DNA of 64,000 nucleotides from Devosia ginsengisoli (GCF_024707105.1 NZ_JANQAJ010000013.1:186001-250000), one strand, 5' to 3'; counted from the stretch's first letter, positions 1-8,587 are shown. Notes: generated by a model from the sequence alone, not told the origin. Made by a program: numbers and translations.

Positions 1-732
1 GCACCCTATGCCGGCCTTCTCGCCTTTGCGCTTGCGGCGCTGATCCCCAGCCTGGCCTTCGGGCAGGACATTTCCATCGATTTCGGCGACGACACGACGC
101 TGACCGAACGCGCCGTCCAGCTTATCGGGCTGATCACCCTGCTGTCGCTGGCCCCGTCCATCCTGGTGATGGTCACCAGCTTCACGCGTATCGTCGTGGT
201 GCTGTCGCTGTTGCGCACGGCCATCGGCCTGCAGACCGCGCCGCCCAATTCGGTGATGGTCTCGCTGGCTTTGTTCCTGACCCTCTTCGTCATGCAGCCG
301 ACGCTGCAGCAGAGCTACGACCAGGGCATCGCCCCGCTGCTGGCCGGCGATATCGAGATGACCGAGGCGTTCGAACTGGGCAGCGCGCCACTGCACGAAT
401 TCATGCGCGCCAATGTGCGCGAGCAGGACCTGACCCTGTTCTACGACCTGACCGATGCTCCGGTGCCCGAGGAGCCCGAGGCCATTCCGCTGCAACTGCT
501 GATCCCGGCCTTCATGATCTCCGAACTGCGGCGCGCCTTCGAAATCGGCTTCCTGCTGTTCCTGCCCTTCGTGGTCATCGACATGGTGGTGGCCTCGGTG
601 CTGATGAGCATGGGCATGATGATGCTGCCGCCCGTGGTCATTTCCCTGCCGTTCAAGCTGATCTTCTTCGTGCTGGTCGATGGCTGGTATCTGGTGGCGG
701 GGTCACTGGTGCGTAGTTTTGTGAGCGGGTAG
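1..732 (+). CDS. fliP: Flagellar type III export protein FliP (5' end outside window)
   Basis: FliP is an inner-membrane subunit of the flagellar export gate (FliP-FliQ-FliR) and exports rod, hook and filament subunits. The open frame runs from base 1 with no start in the window. About 243 residues are visible, close to the usual 245-250, so only a few N-terminal residues are missing. It begins with a hydrophobic signal-like segment, followed by an acidic stretch. The family core RTAIGLQTAPPNSVM and the C-terminal hydrophobic helices (FLLFLPFVVIDMVVAS, MMMLPPVVISLPFKLI) are clear. The ORF track starts at an internal ATG at 166, which would drop the first 55 residues and is not the real start. 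It is convergent with the next gene, with a palindromic repeat between them. Confidence 0.95.
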   Translation, partial: APYAGLLAFALAALIPSLAFGQDISIDFGDDTTLTERAVQLIGLITLLSLAPSILVMVTSFTRIVVVLSLLRTAIGLQTAPPNSVMVSLALFLTLFVMQPTLQQSYDQGIAPLLAGDIEMTEAFELGSAPLHEFMRANVREQDLTLFYDLTDAPVPEEPEAIPLQLLIPAFMISELRRAFEIGFLLFLPFVVIDMVVASVLMSMGMMMLPPVVISLPFKLIFFVLVDGWYLVAGSLVRSFVSG

Positions 733-743
733 AGGGCCACTAC

Positions 744-835
744 AGCCCTCATGGTGAGCCCGTCGAACCAGGAGGGCGTGGCACCATAGCTCCACTCGCT
801 CGCCCTCGTGGTTCGACGGGCTCACCATGAGGGCT
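744..835. repeat. Dispersed palindromic repeat, family A, copy 1
   Basis: Inverted repeat with arms AGCCCTCATGGTGAGCCCGT and the complementary ACGGGCTCACCATGAGGGCT around a short centre. It sits between the convergent ends of fliP and the AMIN/TPR gene. The same arms recur at 11483, 16317, 43315, 54929 and, as a remnant, 62041. It could form a long hairpin acting as a bidirectional terminator. No coding capacity is evident. Confidence 0.9.
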
Positions 836-858
836 CTGGAGGAATCTTCGCGTGCTTG

Positions 859-3800
859 CTACAGGCTCGCCAGACCCGTGGTCGGTTCGGCAGCATTGAG
901 GGGCGCCAGGGCGCCCTCGCCGGCATAGGTGTCGCGGTAGGAGGCGAGGAAGGCGTTGATGCCGCCGACATCGGCGACCTGGCTGGCCACCGCCTTGAAT
1001 TCGAGGCTGGTAATGGCGACCTGCCCGGTCACCAGATCGAACATCGGCCATTCCGGCGTTACCACCATCGCATCGCCGAACTTGGAGCGCAGGCGCGACA
1101 GACCGAATGTATCGCCCGACAGGGCAAAGCCCACGGCCGCCTTGATCAGCCCGAGGCGGACGGGCTGGGTCAGGGGCTGGTTGCGCGGCTGGTCGGCATA
1201 GAAGGCTTCCAGCATTTCGCTGGCCTGGTCGTAGCGCTTGGCGCGCCAATGCGCGTCGATGCGCAGCAGCGTCACGTCGCGCCCGTCAAGGTCCCGCATC
1301 AGATCGAGCGCCAACTGGTCGCGTCCACCATCGATCATGGCGCGCGCCTCGAGAATGCGACGCTGGCGCTGCAGGGAGTCCGGCAGGCCGGGCAGACGGG
1401 TCTCGTTGAGCACCCGCAGCGCGTCCTGCGGCCGGCGGTCGGCCAGGTAGATGACGGCGAGATCGGCGGCGATCTGGGTGCGGGCCACGCCGCGCAGGCG
1501 ATTTTGCAACTGGTATTCGAGCAGGTCCGCCGCCTGCGCCAGCAGATCGACGCGCACCAGCCGGCGGGCCAGGTTGCGGATCATTTCGTCGCCGCGGGCG
1601 CCGGGCGGGGTCAGTTGGCGGAAATCGTAATAGAGGCCGAGCGCATCGACCGGGCCCAGCGAGTCGGCGACGCCGTTGAGGAACAATTCGCCGAACATAT
1701 GCTGCGCCTTGTCGCGCAAAGCATTGACCGACGAGCTTTCGGAATAGTTGGCGACGGCCTGCTGCACGGTTTCGAAACCGCGTCGATAGTCGCCATCGCG
1801 GAAGTAGAAGTCGGCCAGCATGGTCTGCATATCCGCTTCCAGCGGATTGCCGCGCCACAGCAGCGATTCCGCCGAGAGCGTGTCGGTGGCCTTGGCCAGG
1901 TCGAGCGTGCCCTGCTGGTCCAGCAGGCGCAGGGTGCGATAGATGGCCTCGGCGCGCGTGGGGCGGATGTCGGCGGCGATCACCTGGCCATAGGTGTCGA
2001 TGGCCTCGGAAACGCGGTCCCGCCCTTCATCGATCCGGCCCGACATCAGGTGGTAGAGGCTGGAATCCTCGGGATTGAGGCTGGCGAAATCGATCGAGTC
2101 GAGAAAGCGCTCGGCCAGCGTCATGTCGTCGGTTTCCACGGCGGCGCGCAAGGCGGCGAAGTAGAACCTGTTGCGCACCCAGAGCGGGTAGTTCTCGACA
2201 ATGCTGTTGGCCTCGATGGCGTCGAACCGCGCGCCCTTGAAGTCGTAACTATCGGCCCGGGCGATGGTGCGCCACAGCAAGGCGTCGAGTTCCTGGCCCA
2301 CGCCGGACGAATTGAGAATGCTCAGCGCATCACTGGGGCGGGAAGCCAGCGTGTCGGCGATGGCGCGGGTGATGCGGATCTTGCGCGTCAGGTCCTCGGC
2401 CTTGAGCTCGGTCTCCAGCACGTCGAGGACGCCGAGTGCCTCATGGGCGAAATGATTGGCGACATAATATTGCGCCAGGTCCAGCCGGGCGGCGTCGCGC
2501 TCCCTGCCCTCGCTCCCGGCGGCATCGACCAGCAAATCCTCGATATGCTGGTTGAACGTGCCGTAATCCTTCTCTTCCAGCGCCGCCAGGTCGACGAAGC
2601 TGCCGCGCAGGCTTTCGGTAATGCCATTGCCGATGGTGCGCGGCGCATCCACCGCCGAAACGGTGAGCCCGCCAGCGGTGGACAGCACGGCCAGATTATT
2701 CTCGACGGCGAGGTCGAGTTCGGGGCTTTCCGGCTTGATGACCAAGCCGTGGACGCTGCGCAGGGCCGAGAACTCGACATAGTCGAGCCGGCGGGTCACG
2801 CCGCGCGCCGGCGGATAGGCGGTGACCACCTTGAGGAGGTCCCCCACCAGCGGATCGCGGAAATCATGGATGCGGGCGGGCCGCGCCACATCGGCCACGA
2901 CTTCGAAATTGCCCTCGATATCGCGACGGCGGCTGAGTTCGATCGGCTCGGTCGGCGTCAGCATGATATCGCCCAGCGACAATACCCAGGCCATACCTTC
3001 CGAGCCGAGCGTGGCCAGCCGATCCTGCGACAGCTCGATCCGCACCACCTGCGTATCGCCCGAGGTCACCACGGCAAATTCGCTGGCCAAGGCATCGAGT
3101 TCGGCCGAATGGGTGGGCGGCGTTATGCCTGAAATGGTGTCGAACATCATCCAGACCGTATCGCCCCGGCGGAACACGGCAGCCGGTGTATCCTGCTCGA
3201 ACGGAAAGACGACGCGCACGGTCGAACCCAGCACGCTGACAAACGGCGTCACCGTCCGGGCGGCCGTTTCGGGGAAGAGCTTGTCGACCAGGGCCGTGGC
3301 GGGGCCTCCCGAGGCCGCGGCTACCGCTTCCGCCTCCTCGGCGGCTTCATCCACCAGATCGGCGGCGGTGAAGCTGGGCAGGCCGACTCCGGCTATGTCG
3401 ATATCGAGAATATACTGGCTCGGCGAATTCTCGTAGAAGCGCGGGGTAACGCCCTCGGCCAGATCAAGCGTGACCATGGCCCCATCGGGGGTTACCGCGC
3501 TTTCGACCGAGGCGATTTCGGGCGGCAGGTCCACCGCCAGGTCGCGCAGGTCGACACCAACAGGCCATTCGAAGGCGATGTGGCTGGTCTCGCCTTCCTG
3601 CACATATTCGGCCGTGGTCGGCACGGTCCAGTCGAACTGGACGCGCATGAAAGTGGGATTGCGGCCGACGCGGATATTGGCCTGCGGATTGAGCTCGACC
3701 ACCTCGGCGGCCTTGCGCTCGCGCTCGGCGCGTATGGCAGCCAGGCGGGCCCGCTCGGCCAGCTCGTCGATGATATCCTGCGGCAAGGCCGGCGGCATGC

Positions 3801-4209
3801 CCTGCCAGGTGCTGGGCAACAGGTCGATGAAGAGTTTTTCGCCGGCCTCGATGCGGTTGAAGCTGAAGGCGGCGCGCAGGCCCAGCCGCAGCCCCATGCC
3901 GTCAGGATCGACCCGCGCCACCGAGAGATAGGGCGCCATCGTGGTGCCGACATCGGGCAGGATGACGGCGATCTTTTCCTCGAATTCGAGCGAGAGCACG
4001 CCGTTTTCGATGCGCATCGTATATTTGGGGAGATCGTCGCGGCCCGGAAAGCTCAGGATCAGGCGGGCATAGCCATCTTCCTGGGTGGCAAAGAGCTGGC
4101 CCTGCTCCTGCGCCATTGCCGGCGCGATAAAGCTCAGCGCCGCGATGACGGCGCCTGCCAGGACGGCCCGCCCCGCGCGCCGCAAGCCAACCATGATCGC
4201 GGTCTTCAC
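859..4209 (-). CDS. Giant periplasmic AMIN-like/TPR protein of the motility cluster
   Basis: 1116 residues with a Sec signal peptide (hydrophobic run ending APAMA-Q near residue 33). Residues 35-430 are beta-rich and hold about three repeats of the type VRVxFPFEQDTPAAVFRRGD, resembling AMIN domains of PilQ/AmiC-type proteins. Residues 530-1100 are helical repeats with TPR character (for example RAEAIYRTLRLLDQQGTLDLAKA). The function is not known to me. Its place downstream of motE, DUF6468, fliM and fliL on the same strand suggests a periplasmic role in motor or rod assembly. MotE in Sinorhizobium is a chaperone for periplasmic MotC, no MotC is visible here, and this protein is a candidate substitute (inference). 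A 163 bp gap with a CtrA-like box precedes it, so it may have its own promoter. Confidence 0.75.
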   Translation of the reverse strand: MKTAIMVGLRRAGRAVLAGAVIAALSFIAPAMAQEQGQLFATQEDGYARLILSFPGRDDLPKYTMRIENGVLSLEFEEKIAVILPDVGTTMAPYLSVARVDPDGMGLRLGLRAAFSFNRIEAGEKLFIDLLPSTWQGMPPALPQDIIDELAERARLAAIRAERERKAAEVVELNPQANIRVGRNPTFMRVQFDWTVPTTAEYVQEGETSHIAFEWPVGVDLRDLAVDLPPEIASVESAVTPDGAMVTLDLAEGVTPRFYENSPSQYILDIDIAGVGLPSFTAADLVDEAAEEAEAVAAASGGPATALVDKLFPETAARTVTPFVSVLGSTVRVVFPFEQDTPAAVFRRGDTVWMMFDTISGITPPTHSAELDALASEFAVVTSGDTQVVRIELSQDRLATLGSEGMAWVLSLGDIMLTPTEPIELSRRRDIEGNFEVVADVARPARIHDFRDPLVGDLLKVVTAYPPARGVTRRLDYVEFSALRSVHGLVIKPESPELDLAVENNLAVLSTAGGLTVSAVDAPRTIGNGITESLRGSFVDLAALEEKDYGTFNQHIEDLLVDAAGSEGRERDAARLDLAQYYVANHFAHEALGVLDVLETELKAEDLTRKIRITRAIADTLASRPSDALSILNSSGVGQELDALLWRTIARADSYDFKGARFDAIEANSIVENYPLWVRNRFYFAALRAAVETDDMTLAERFLDSIDFASLNPEDSSLYHLMSGRIDEGRDRVSEAIDTYGQVIAADIRPTRAEAIYRTLRLLDQQGTLDLAKATDTLSAESLLWRGNPLEADMQTMLADFYFRDGDYRRGFETVQQAVANYSESSSVNALRDKAQHMFGELFLNGVADSLGPVDALGLYYDFRQLTPPGARGDEMIRNLARRLVRVDLLAQAADLLEYQLQNRLRGVARTQIAADLAVIYLADRRPQDALRVLNETRLPGLPDSLQRQRRILEARAMIDGGRDQLALDLMRDLDGRDVTLLRIDAHWRAKRYDQASEMLEAFYADQPRNQPLTQPVRLGLIKAAVGFALSGDTFGLSRLRSKFGDAMVVTPEWPMFDLVTGQVAITSLEFKAVASQVADVGGINAFLASYRDTYAGEGALAPLNAAEPTTGLASL

Positions 4210-4322
4210 CGGCTTCTGCCCGCCCGACGCACTCTGCGCGTCTCATGGCGGAAGCCTTCGGCTCCGGGATCATAAAACGCATGGGTTACACGATAGTCCG
4301 TGCCGACCCTAGCGCCCCGGGC

Positions 4323-4337
4323 TTAACGTCACCTTAC
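4323..4337. promoter_or_regulatory. CtrA-like box upstream of the AMIN/TPR gene
   Basis: TTAACGTCACCTTAC fits TTAA-N7-TTAA with one mismatch. It lies about 115 bp before the AMIN/TPR start codon. The same TTAA-N7-TTAC form occurs before fliL at 7628. A single-mismatch match is weak on its own. Confidence 0.35.
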
Positions 4338-4372
4338 GCCGAAGCATAAAGCCTCAGGCATTTCAGCGTTCA

Positions 4373-5440
4373 TCATTGACCCACGATCTGCGGCAGGGCG
4401 GCCAGATCGTCCGGGGTCATTTGCGTCGGCGGCTTGTCCGCCAGCGTCGCCATCTGCACCGTCAGTTCCTGTGCCCGCGGAGCCGACATTTCGGCCAGGA
4501 TCGGCGCCATCTTGCGCGGATTCATCGTCTTGGCCACGCGCAGCAGCACGTCCATGTTGAGATCGTTGAAGATATTGGCCGCATCCTTGGGCCGCATGGT
4601 TTCATACATCGCCACGATACCGGCAAACTGGCCCGCTTCCATCTCCGTCCGCTGGTCGACGAGGCTGGAAATCTGGGCTTCCAGCGCCTCCAGCGTGGCC
4701 GCGCGTTCCGCGATGCGCTTTTCGGCGGCATCGACGATCGAGGCGCGCAGGGCCAGGTCGCTCTCATATTGTTCCAGCTCGGTGCGCCGGGCCGTCAGGC
4801 GTTCCAGCAATTGCTGCTCGGTGCCCGACACGCCATCGACGGCGATCAGGGGAATGATCTGGCCATCGGCGCCAATTTCCGTGGGCACGACATCGCCCGA
4901 AGGCAGGCAATCAGCCGCCATCTGGGCAGCAAAGCTGCCTTCAGGCACCGGACGGGGCTCCACCGGAGTCTCCGTGGCTTCGCCGTGGCCGCCATCCGAA
5001 GGCTCGGCAGCGACCGGCCGCAGGACGACATCGCCACTCGCGGTGATCGTGGCGTCGGATTCGACGCAATAGGTTTGCGAAGCCGTCGTGGCGGCAACGG
5101 GCGGCGCCTCCGGGCCCGGCATTGCGCCAGGTTCGCTAGTTGCCTCTTCTGCCGCCGGCGTGCCATGGCCTCCCCCGGTTTCGGCTGCCGGCGCGCCAAT
5201 CGTCGGCGCCCCGTCCGACAGGGTCGGGCTGGTATCCTGCATGGTCGGCTCGCCCGCCGGCGTGACCGTCTGGTCCGCCTCGGTCGTGCCCACCGCATTG
5301 CCGTCAGTGGCCCCGGCCGCCTGCGCCACGCTGACGCCGCCCAGCACGTAGCCGCCATTGGTCACAAGACCCATTGTCTTGAGCACCAGCAAAGCGGCAA
5401 TGGCCATGACGACGACGGGCAGCAGCCGGATTTTGGTCAC
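4373..5440 (-). CDS. motE: MotE-like protein with MgtE-N-type domain
   Basis: 355 residues. An N-terminal membrane or signal segment (residues 5-40) is followed by a low-complexity Pro/Ala/Glu-rich linker (45-205), a coiled coil (about 210-265, LEQYESDLALRASIVDAAEKR) and a C-terminal MgtE-N-like domain (YETMRPKDAANIFNDLNMDVL). This architecture matches MotE, the rhizobial periplasmic chaperone that stabilises MotC. The start ATG overlaps the stop of the DUF6468 gene by 4 bp (ATGA), so the two are translationally coupled in the fliL-fliM-DUF6468-motE operon. The linker is longer than I would expect for the family. Assignment is by domain order and context. Confidence 0.8.
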   Translation of the reverse strand: MTKIRLLPVVVMAIAALLVLKTMGLVTNGGYVLGGVSVAQAAGATDGNAVGTTEADQTVTPAGEPTMQDTSPTLSDGAPTIGAPAAETGGGHGTPAAEEATSEPGAMPGPEAPPVAATTASQTYCVESDATITASGDVVLRPVAAEPSDGGHGEATETPVEPRPVPEGSFAAQMAADCLPSGDVVPTEIGADGQIIPLIAVDGVSGTEQQLLERLTARRTELEQYESDLALRASIVDAAEKRIAERAATLEALEAQISSLVDQRTEMEAGQFAGIVAMYETMRPKDAANIFNDLNMDVLLRVAKTMNPRKMAPILAEMSAPRAQELTVQMATLADKPPTQMTPDDLAALPQIVGQ

Positions 5441-5868
5441 GCAGCGACTCCGCGGGTGCGCACACGCGTCGACAGTTGCTCAAGCGCGGACTGCACCTTG
5501 TTGGGCTGCTCGACCGGCTCGATGGCCTGGCTGTGCCGGGCCACGCTGGTGATCTTGGCAATCCGCTCCATCAGCACCGTGCCGGCATTGACGTGGTTGG
5601 CCAGCTCGATGCCGAAACGCTCGGCTTCTTCCAGCCGCGCATTGAGCGACAGGTCGGCCTCGACGGCGGTCTGCTTGAGCTCCTTGATCGCCTGATTGGC
5701 CAGGTTGGTGGCGCCGACCAGGTCGGCGACCATCTGGCGCATCACGTCCTTGTCGGCGTGAAGGCGCTTCAGGCGCTGGTTGAGCACGATGCAATATCCG
5801 ATTGTTAGCGCGAGCAGAACGGCGACAGCGCCTTCCACGAACAGCCCCAGAGGCAAGCCGAACATCAT
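5437..5868 (-). CDS. DUF6468 flagellar-cluster membrane protein
   Basis: 143 residues: one N-terminal transmembrane helix (about residues 5-30, LFVEGAVAVLLALTIGYCIVL) followed by a predicted helical cytoplasmic or periplasmic tail (RLKRLHADKDVMRQMVADLV). This matches the DUF6468 family that sits between fliM and motE in alphaproteobacterial motility operons. No function has been established to my knowledge. It overlaps fliM upstream and motE downstream by 4 bp each. The conserved position suggests a small motor or C-ring accessory membrane protein. Confidence 0.8.
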   Translation of the reverse strand: MMFGLPLGLFVEGAVAVLLALTIGYCIVLNQRLKRLHADKDVMRQMVADLVGATNLANQAIKELKQTAVEADLSLNARLEEAERFGIELANHVNAGTVLMERIAKITSVARHSQAIEPVEQPNKVQSALEQLSTRVRTRGVAA

Positions 5869-7058
5869 CGTCCTTCCATTTTCTCGTCGATCGCCTCGAA
5901 GGCCGCCATGGTGACCTTGGGCGGGTTAAGCGGGCGGGAAACCCGCACCGAAACGTGGTTGCCGATATGGCCCATAATGGCCTCGGTGAGATCGACATCG
6001 CCGCAGCGCAGCCGGACCGGATCGCTGGGGGAGCGCTCGAACATCACGGTATCGCCGGGCTGCATGGCCAGCATGCGGGAGAGCGGCAATTCCTGCTCGT
6101 GCAGCACCGCCTCGATCTCGACATCGGCGGCGTAGATCTCGGTGGCGAGATGGCCTTCCCAGATCGGATCGCGGCCGAATTTTTCACCCATGAACATCTG
6201 CAGCAGTTGCTCGCGGATGGGTTCGATCGTGGCATAGGGCAGCAGGATTTCGATCTTGCCGCCACGATCGTCCATCTCGATGCGCAGCTCGATCAGGATG
6301 GCGGCATTGCCCGGCCGCGAAATGGCGGCGAAGCGCGGATTGGTCTCCATGCGCTCGAGCTTGAAATTGACCTGCGTCACCGGCTCGAACGCGCGGTGGG
6401 TATCGTCGAGGATGACCTCGATCATACGGCGGGCCAGCGCCATTTCGATGGTCGTATAGGGCCGACCCTCGACGCGGATATTGCCGCCGATGCGGCGCCC
6501 GCCCAGCAGCACGTCGATCATGGAATAGATCAGGCTGGAATCGACGGTGAGCAGGCCGTAATTCTCCCATTCCTCGGCCTTGATGACCGAGAGGATGGCC
6601 GGCAGCGGGATGGAATTGAGGTAGTCGCCGAAACGGACCGACGAGATCGAGTCCATGGTGACTTCGACATTGTCGGAGGTGAAATTGCGCAAGGAGGTCG
6701 TCGCCAGCCGGACCAGCCGGTCGAAGACGATTTCGAGCATGGGCAGGCGTTCGTAGCTGACCAGCGCCGAATTGATCAGCGCCTGCACACCCGTCAGCTC
6801 GACATTGCTGCCCACGCTGGCATCGAAGCCGAGCAGGCTGTCGATTTCGTCCTGGTTGAGAACGCGGTCGGGACCGCCCTCCCCGTCGCCATTGTCGCCT
6901 TCGAGCATGGCGGCCCATTCGGCGGCAGCGGCAGCGGCCCGCTCTTCCTCGGTCATGTCGTCTTCGCTGACCGGGGCGGCAGCGCTCGCGCCGGGGCTGG
7001 CGACGTCATCGAGCCCCCATTCGTCCGCCAGCTTGTCCTGTTCGGTCGGGCCCGCCAT
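5865..7058 (-). CDS. fliM: Flagellar motor switch protein FliM
   Basis: 397 residues. FliM forms the C-ring with FliG and FliN and binds CheY-P to reverse or slow the motor. The CheY-binding motif LNQDEIDSLLGF is displaced to about residue 67, after an acidic Ala/Glu-rich extension, whereas in E. coli it is at the extreme N-terminus. The CheC-like middle domain (YERLPMLEIVFDRLVRLATT onward) and the C-terminal SpoA domain (MLAMQPGDTVMFERSPSDPV) are complete. The ATG overlaps the fliL stop (TAATG), so fliL-fliM are coupled. A longer N-terminus is also seen in other alphaproteobacteria, so this is probably not an artefact. Confidence 0.95.
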   Translation of the reverse strand: MAGPTEQDKLADEWGLDDVASPGASAAAPVSEDDMTEEERAAAAAAEWAAMLEGDNGDGEGGPDRVLNQDEIDSLLGFDASVGSNVELTGVQALINSALVSYERLPMLEIVFDRLVRLATTSLRNFTSDNVEVTMDSISSVRFGDYLNSIPLPAILSVIKAEEWENYGLLTVDSSLIYSMIDVLLGGRRIGGNIRVEGRPYTTIEMALARRMIEVILDDTHRAFEPVTQVNFKLERMETNPRFAAISRPGNAAILIELRIEMDDRGGKIEILLPYATIEPIREQLLQMFMGEKFGRDPIWEGHLATEIYAADVEIEAVLHEQELPLSRMLAMQPGDTVMFERSPSDPVRLRCGDVDLTEAIMGHIGNHVSVRVSRPLNPPKVTMAAFEAIDEKMEGR

Positions 7059-7560
7059 TACTGCACCAGGATTTCCTTGAACAGCACGGATTCGACGCGG
7101 CTGGGATAGATCGCGACGTTGACGCGGCGCAGCAGCTCTTCCTTGAGGCGATAGACGCCCGCCGAACCTTCGAGATCGGAGCGGCGCAGCTCGCGCAGAT
7201 AGACCTGGAACGCATCGACCACCTTGGCCATGCGCGGCTGGATTTCCAGCATCATGTCCTGATTGGCGACTTCGAGCGCCACGGTCAGCTTCATGAACGA
7301 GCTCTTCGGCTCGGCGTCGTCCTTGAGGTTCACGATCATCGGCGGCAGGTTGAAGATGAAGGTGTGGCCGGTATTGACCGCCCCTTCCGGCAACGCGCCT
7401 TCCGCAGCCGCTTCAGTCGACGCGGAGGAGGACGAGAGGAAGAAGTAGAGCCCGGCCCCGGCCAGCAACACGGCGATGGCCGCCGCACCGATGATGATGA
7501 AGAGCCTGGGGGCCCTTTCCTGGTCGCGGCGCCGTCTTCGATTTCTGCATCAGCGGCCAT
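7058..7560 (-). CDS. fliL: Flagellar basal body protein FliL (apparent frameshift near 7508-7512)
   Basis: FliL is a single-pass inner-membrane protein around the stator that affects torque. The N-terminus MAADAEIEDGAATRKG is in one frame, and the transmembrane helix LFIIIGAAAIAVLLAGAGLYFFL plus the periplasmic domain are in another. One extra base in the 5-G run at 7508-7512 (C on the coding strand) would give ...KGPPRLFIII... and a normal protein of about 167 residues. The gene length (503 nt) is one short of a multiple of three. The ORF track shows only the 137-residue 3' part from an internal GTG. It is the first gene of fliL-fliM-DUF6468-motE. Either an assembly error or a real lesion; I favour the former. 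Confidence 0.85.
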
Positions 7561-7627
7561 GCGAACCCTGCCAGATATGAGGCTTGCCGGACGATTCCGG
7601 TTGCTACTCCAGCTAAGGGGTCGATGG

Positions 7628-7642
7628 TTAACGATTGGTTAC
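7628..7642. promoter_or_regulatory. CtrA-like box between fliL and flgF
   Basis: TTAACGATTGGTTAC, one mismatch from TTAA-N7-TTAA, 68 bp upstream of the fliL ATG. In Caulobacter the fliLM operon is a CtrA-dependent class II promoter, so the position fits. The single mismatch keeps confidence low. Confidence 0.4.
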
Positions 7643-7656
7643 AAACTGACCTCAAG

Positions 7657-7685
7657 CGGCAAAATTTGCCGGGCAGCTTTTGCCG
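7657..7685. promoter_or_regulatory. Tandem ftr-like palindromes (FlbD enhancer candidates)
   Basis: CGGCAAAATTTGCCG (7657-7671) is a near-perfect palindrome, followed at once by a second, CGGGCAGCTTTTGCCG (7670-7685). The pair lies about 75-100 bp upstream of a sigma-54 match for flgF. The motif resembles the Caulobacter ftr sequence bound by the sigma-54 activator FlbD and recurs before flgI/fliX and flgE. Confidence 0.55.
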
Positions 7686-7760
7686 CGCACGGAAAGAATG
7701 ACGCGGCATGGTTGGCACAGCTTGAGAGCTATCTAATTGATTTGATTAAATTTTGTGACT

Positions 7761-7776
7761 TGGCATGGTTGCTGCA
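7761..7776 (+). promoter_or_regulatory. Sigma-54 -24/-12 promoter candidate for flgF
   Basis: TGGCATGGTTGCTGCA compared with TGGCAYR-N4-TTGCW: one mismatch, with GG and GC at the required spacing. It ends 70 bp before the flgF ATG. The rest of the 286 bp fliL-flgF gap holds the CtrA-like and ftr-like sites and no gene. Confidence 0.5.
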
Positions 7777-7846
7777 AGGTAAATGGCGAGGCCGCGGCTT
7801 GGGGAAGTTGGCAGTCTCGGGGACGTTAACATTCCGGGGATCAGCA

Positions 7847-8587
7847 ATGATCGAGAATGCGCAACTCATCAGCCTTTCCAGGCAGATAGCGCTGCAGCGG
7901 CAGATGGACGTGGTGGCCAACAACATGGCCAATATCAACACGTCCGGCTTCAAGGCCGAGAACATCCTGTTCGAGGAATATGTGATGCCGGTCGCCCGCG
8001 ACCAGGATTTCCCGAGCCTCGACCAGCCGCTCTCCTATGTGCAGGACTGGGCCACGGTCCATGACCTCAGCGGCGGCGCCATGGTGCAGACCGGCAACGA
8101 CCTCGATGTGGGCCTCAATGGCGACGGCTTCTTCGCCGTGCAGACCCCGGCCGGCGAGCGCTGGACCAGGTCCGGCGCCTTCCAGCTCAGCGCCAACGGC
8201 ACGCTGGTCGACCTCAACGGCAACCCGGTGCTCGGCGAAGGTGGCCCGATGCAGTTCGGCGCCGAGGAAACCGGCATCCTGATCGCCGCCGACGGTTCGG
8301 TCAGCTCCAGCGCCGGCCCCAAGGGCCGCCTGCGCCTGGTCGAATTCGCCAATGCGCAGGAATTGACCCGCGAGGGCAACAACTTGTTTGCCGGCGGCAC
8401 GCCGGTCGCTGCAACCAATACAAGCGCCATGCAGGGCTTCATCGAACGCTCCAACGTCTCGGGCGTCGCCGAAATGGCCGAAATGATCCGCGTGACCCGC
8501 GCCTACGAATCCGCCGCCAATCTGGCCCAGAAGCAGGATGAGCTGCGCCGCAGCGCCATCCAGCGGCTGGGCGACGCCAACGCCTGA
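7847..8587 (+). CDS. flgF: Flagellar basal-body rod protein FlgF
   Basis: 246 residues. FlgF is a proximal rod subunit exported by the flagellar type III apparatus. The start at 7847 gives MIENAQLISLSRQIALQRQM, the normal N-terminus with the rod signature NNMANINTSGFKAE at about 23-36. The ORF track's start at 7364 would add 161 spurious residues running back into fliL. The C-terminal helix ends in the conserved EMIRVTRAYESAANL. The ribosome site is weak (GGGGA 10 bp upstream). First gene of flgF-flgG-flgA-flgH, with a sigma-54 candidate 70 bp upstream. Confidence 0.95.
   Translation: MIENAQLISLSRQIALQRQMDVVANNMANINTSGFKAENILFEEYVMPVARDQDFPSLDQPLSYVQDWATVHDLSGGAMVQTGNDLDVGLNGDGFFAVQTPAGERWTRSGAFQLSANGTLVDLNGNPVLGEGGPMQFGAEETGILIAADGSVSSSAGPKGRLRLVEFANAQELTREGNNLFAGGTPVAATNTSAMQGFIERSNVSGVAEMAEMIRVTRAYESAANLAQKQDELRRSAIQRLGDANA

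Noticed and set aside
808-3132. 774-residue plus-strand ORF
   Set aside because: Shadow of the AMIN/TPR gene: antisense frame with low-complexity Gln/Arg/Gly-rich sequence and no domain. Similar long antisense ORFs over the A2M gene (22946-24739), prfC (51244-52914) and the GPR-like gene (56702-60031) are shadows too.
7336-7560. Separate 74-residue gene before fliL
   Set aside because: Its first 17 residues are the true FliL N-terminus; the rest is the wrong frame after a missing base.
7709-7727. Second sigma-54 site (TTGGCACAGCTTGAGAG) upstream of flgF
   Set aside because: Good -24 element but no TTGC at the required -12 spacing.
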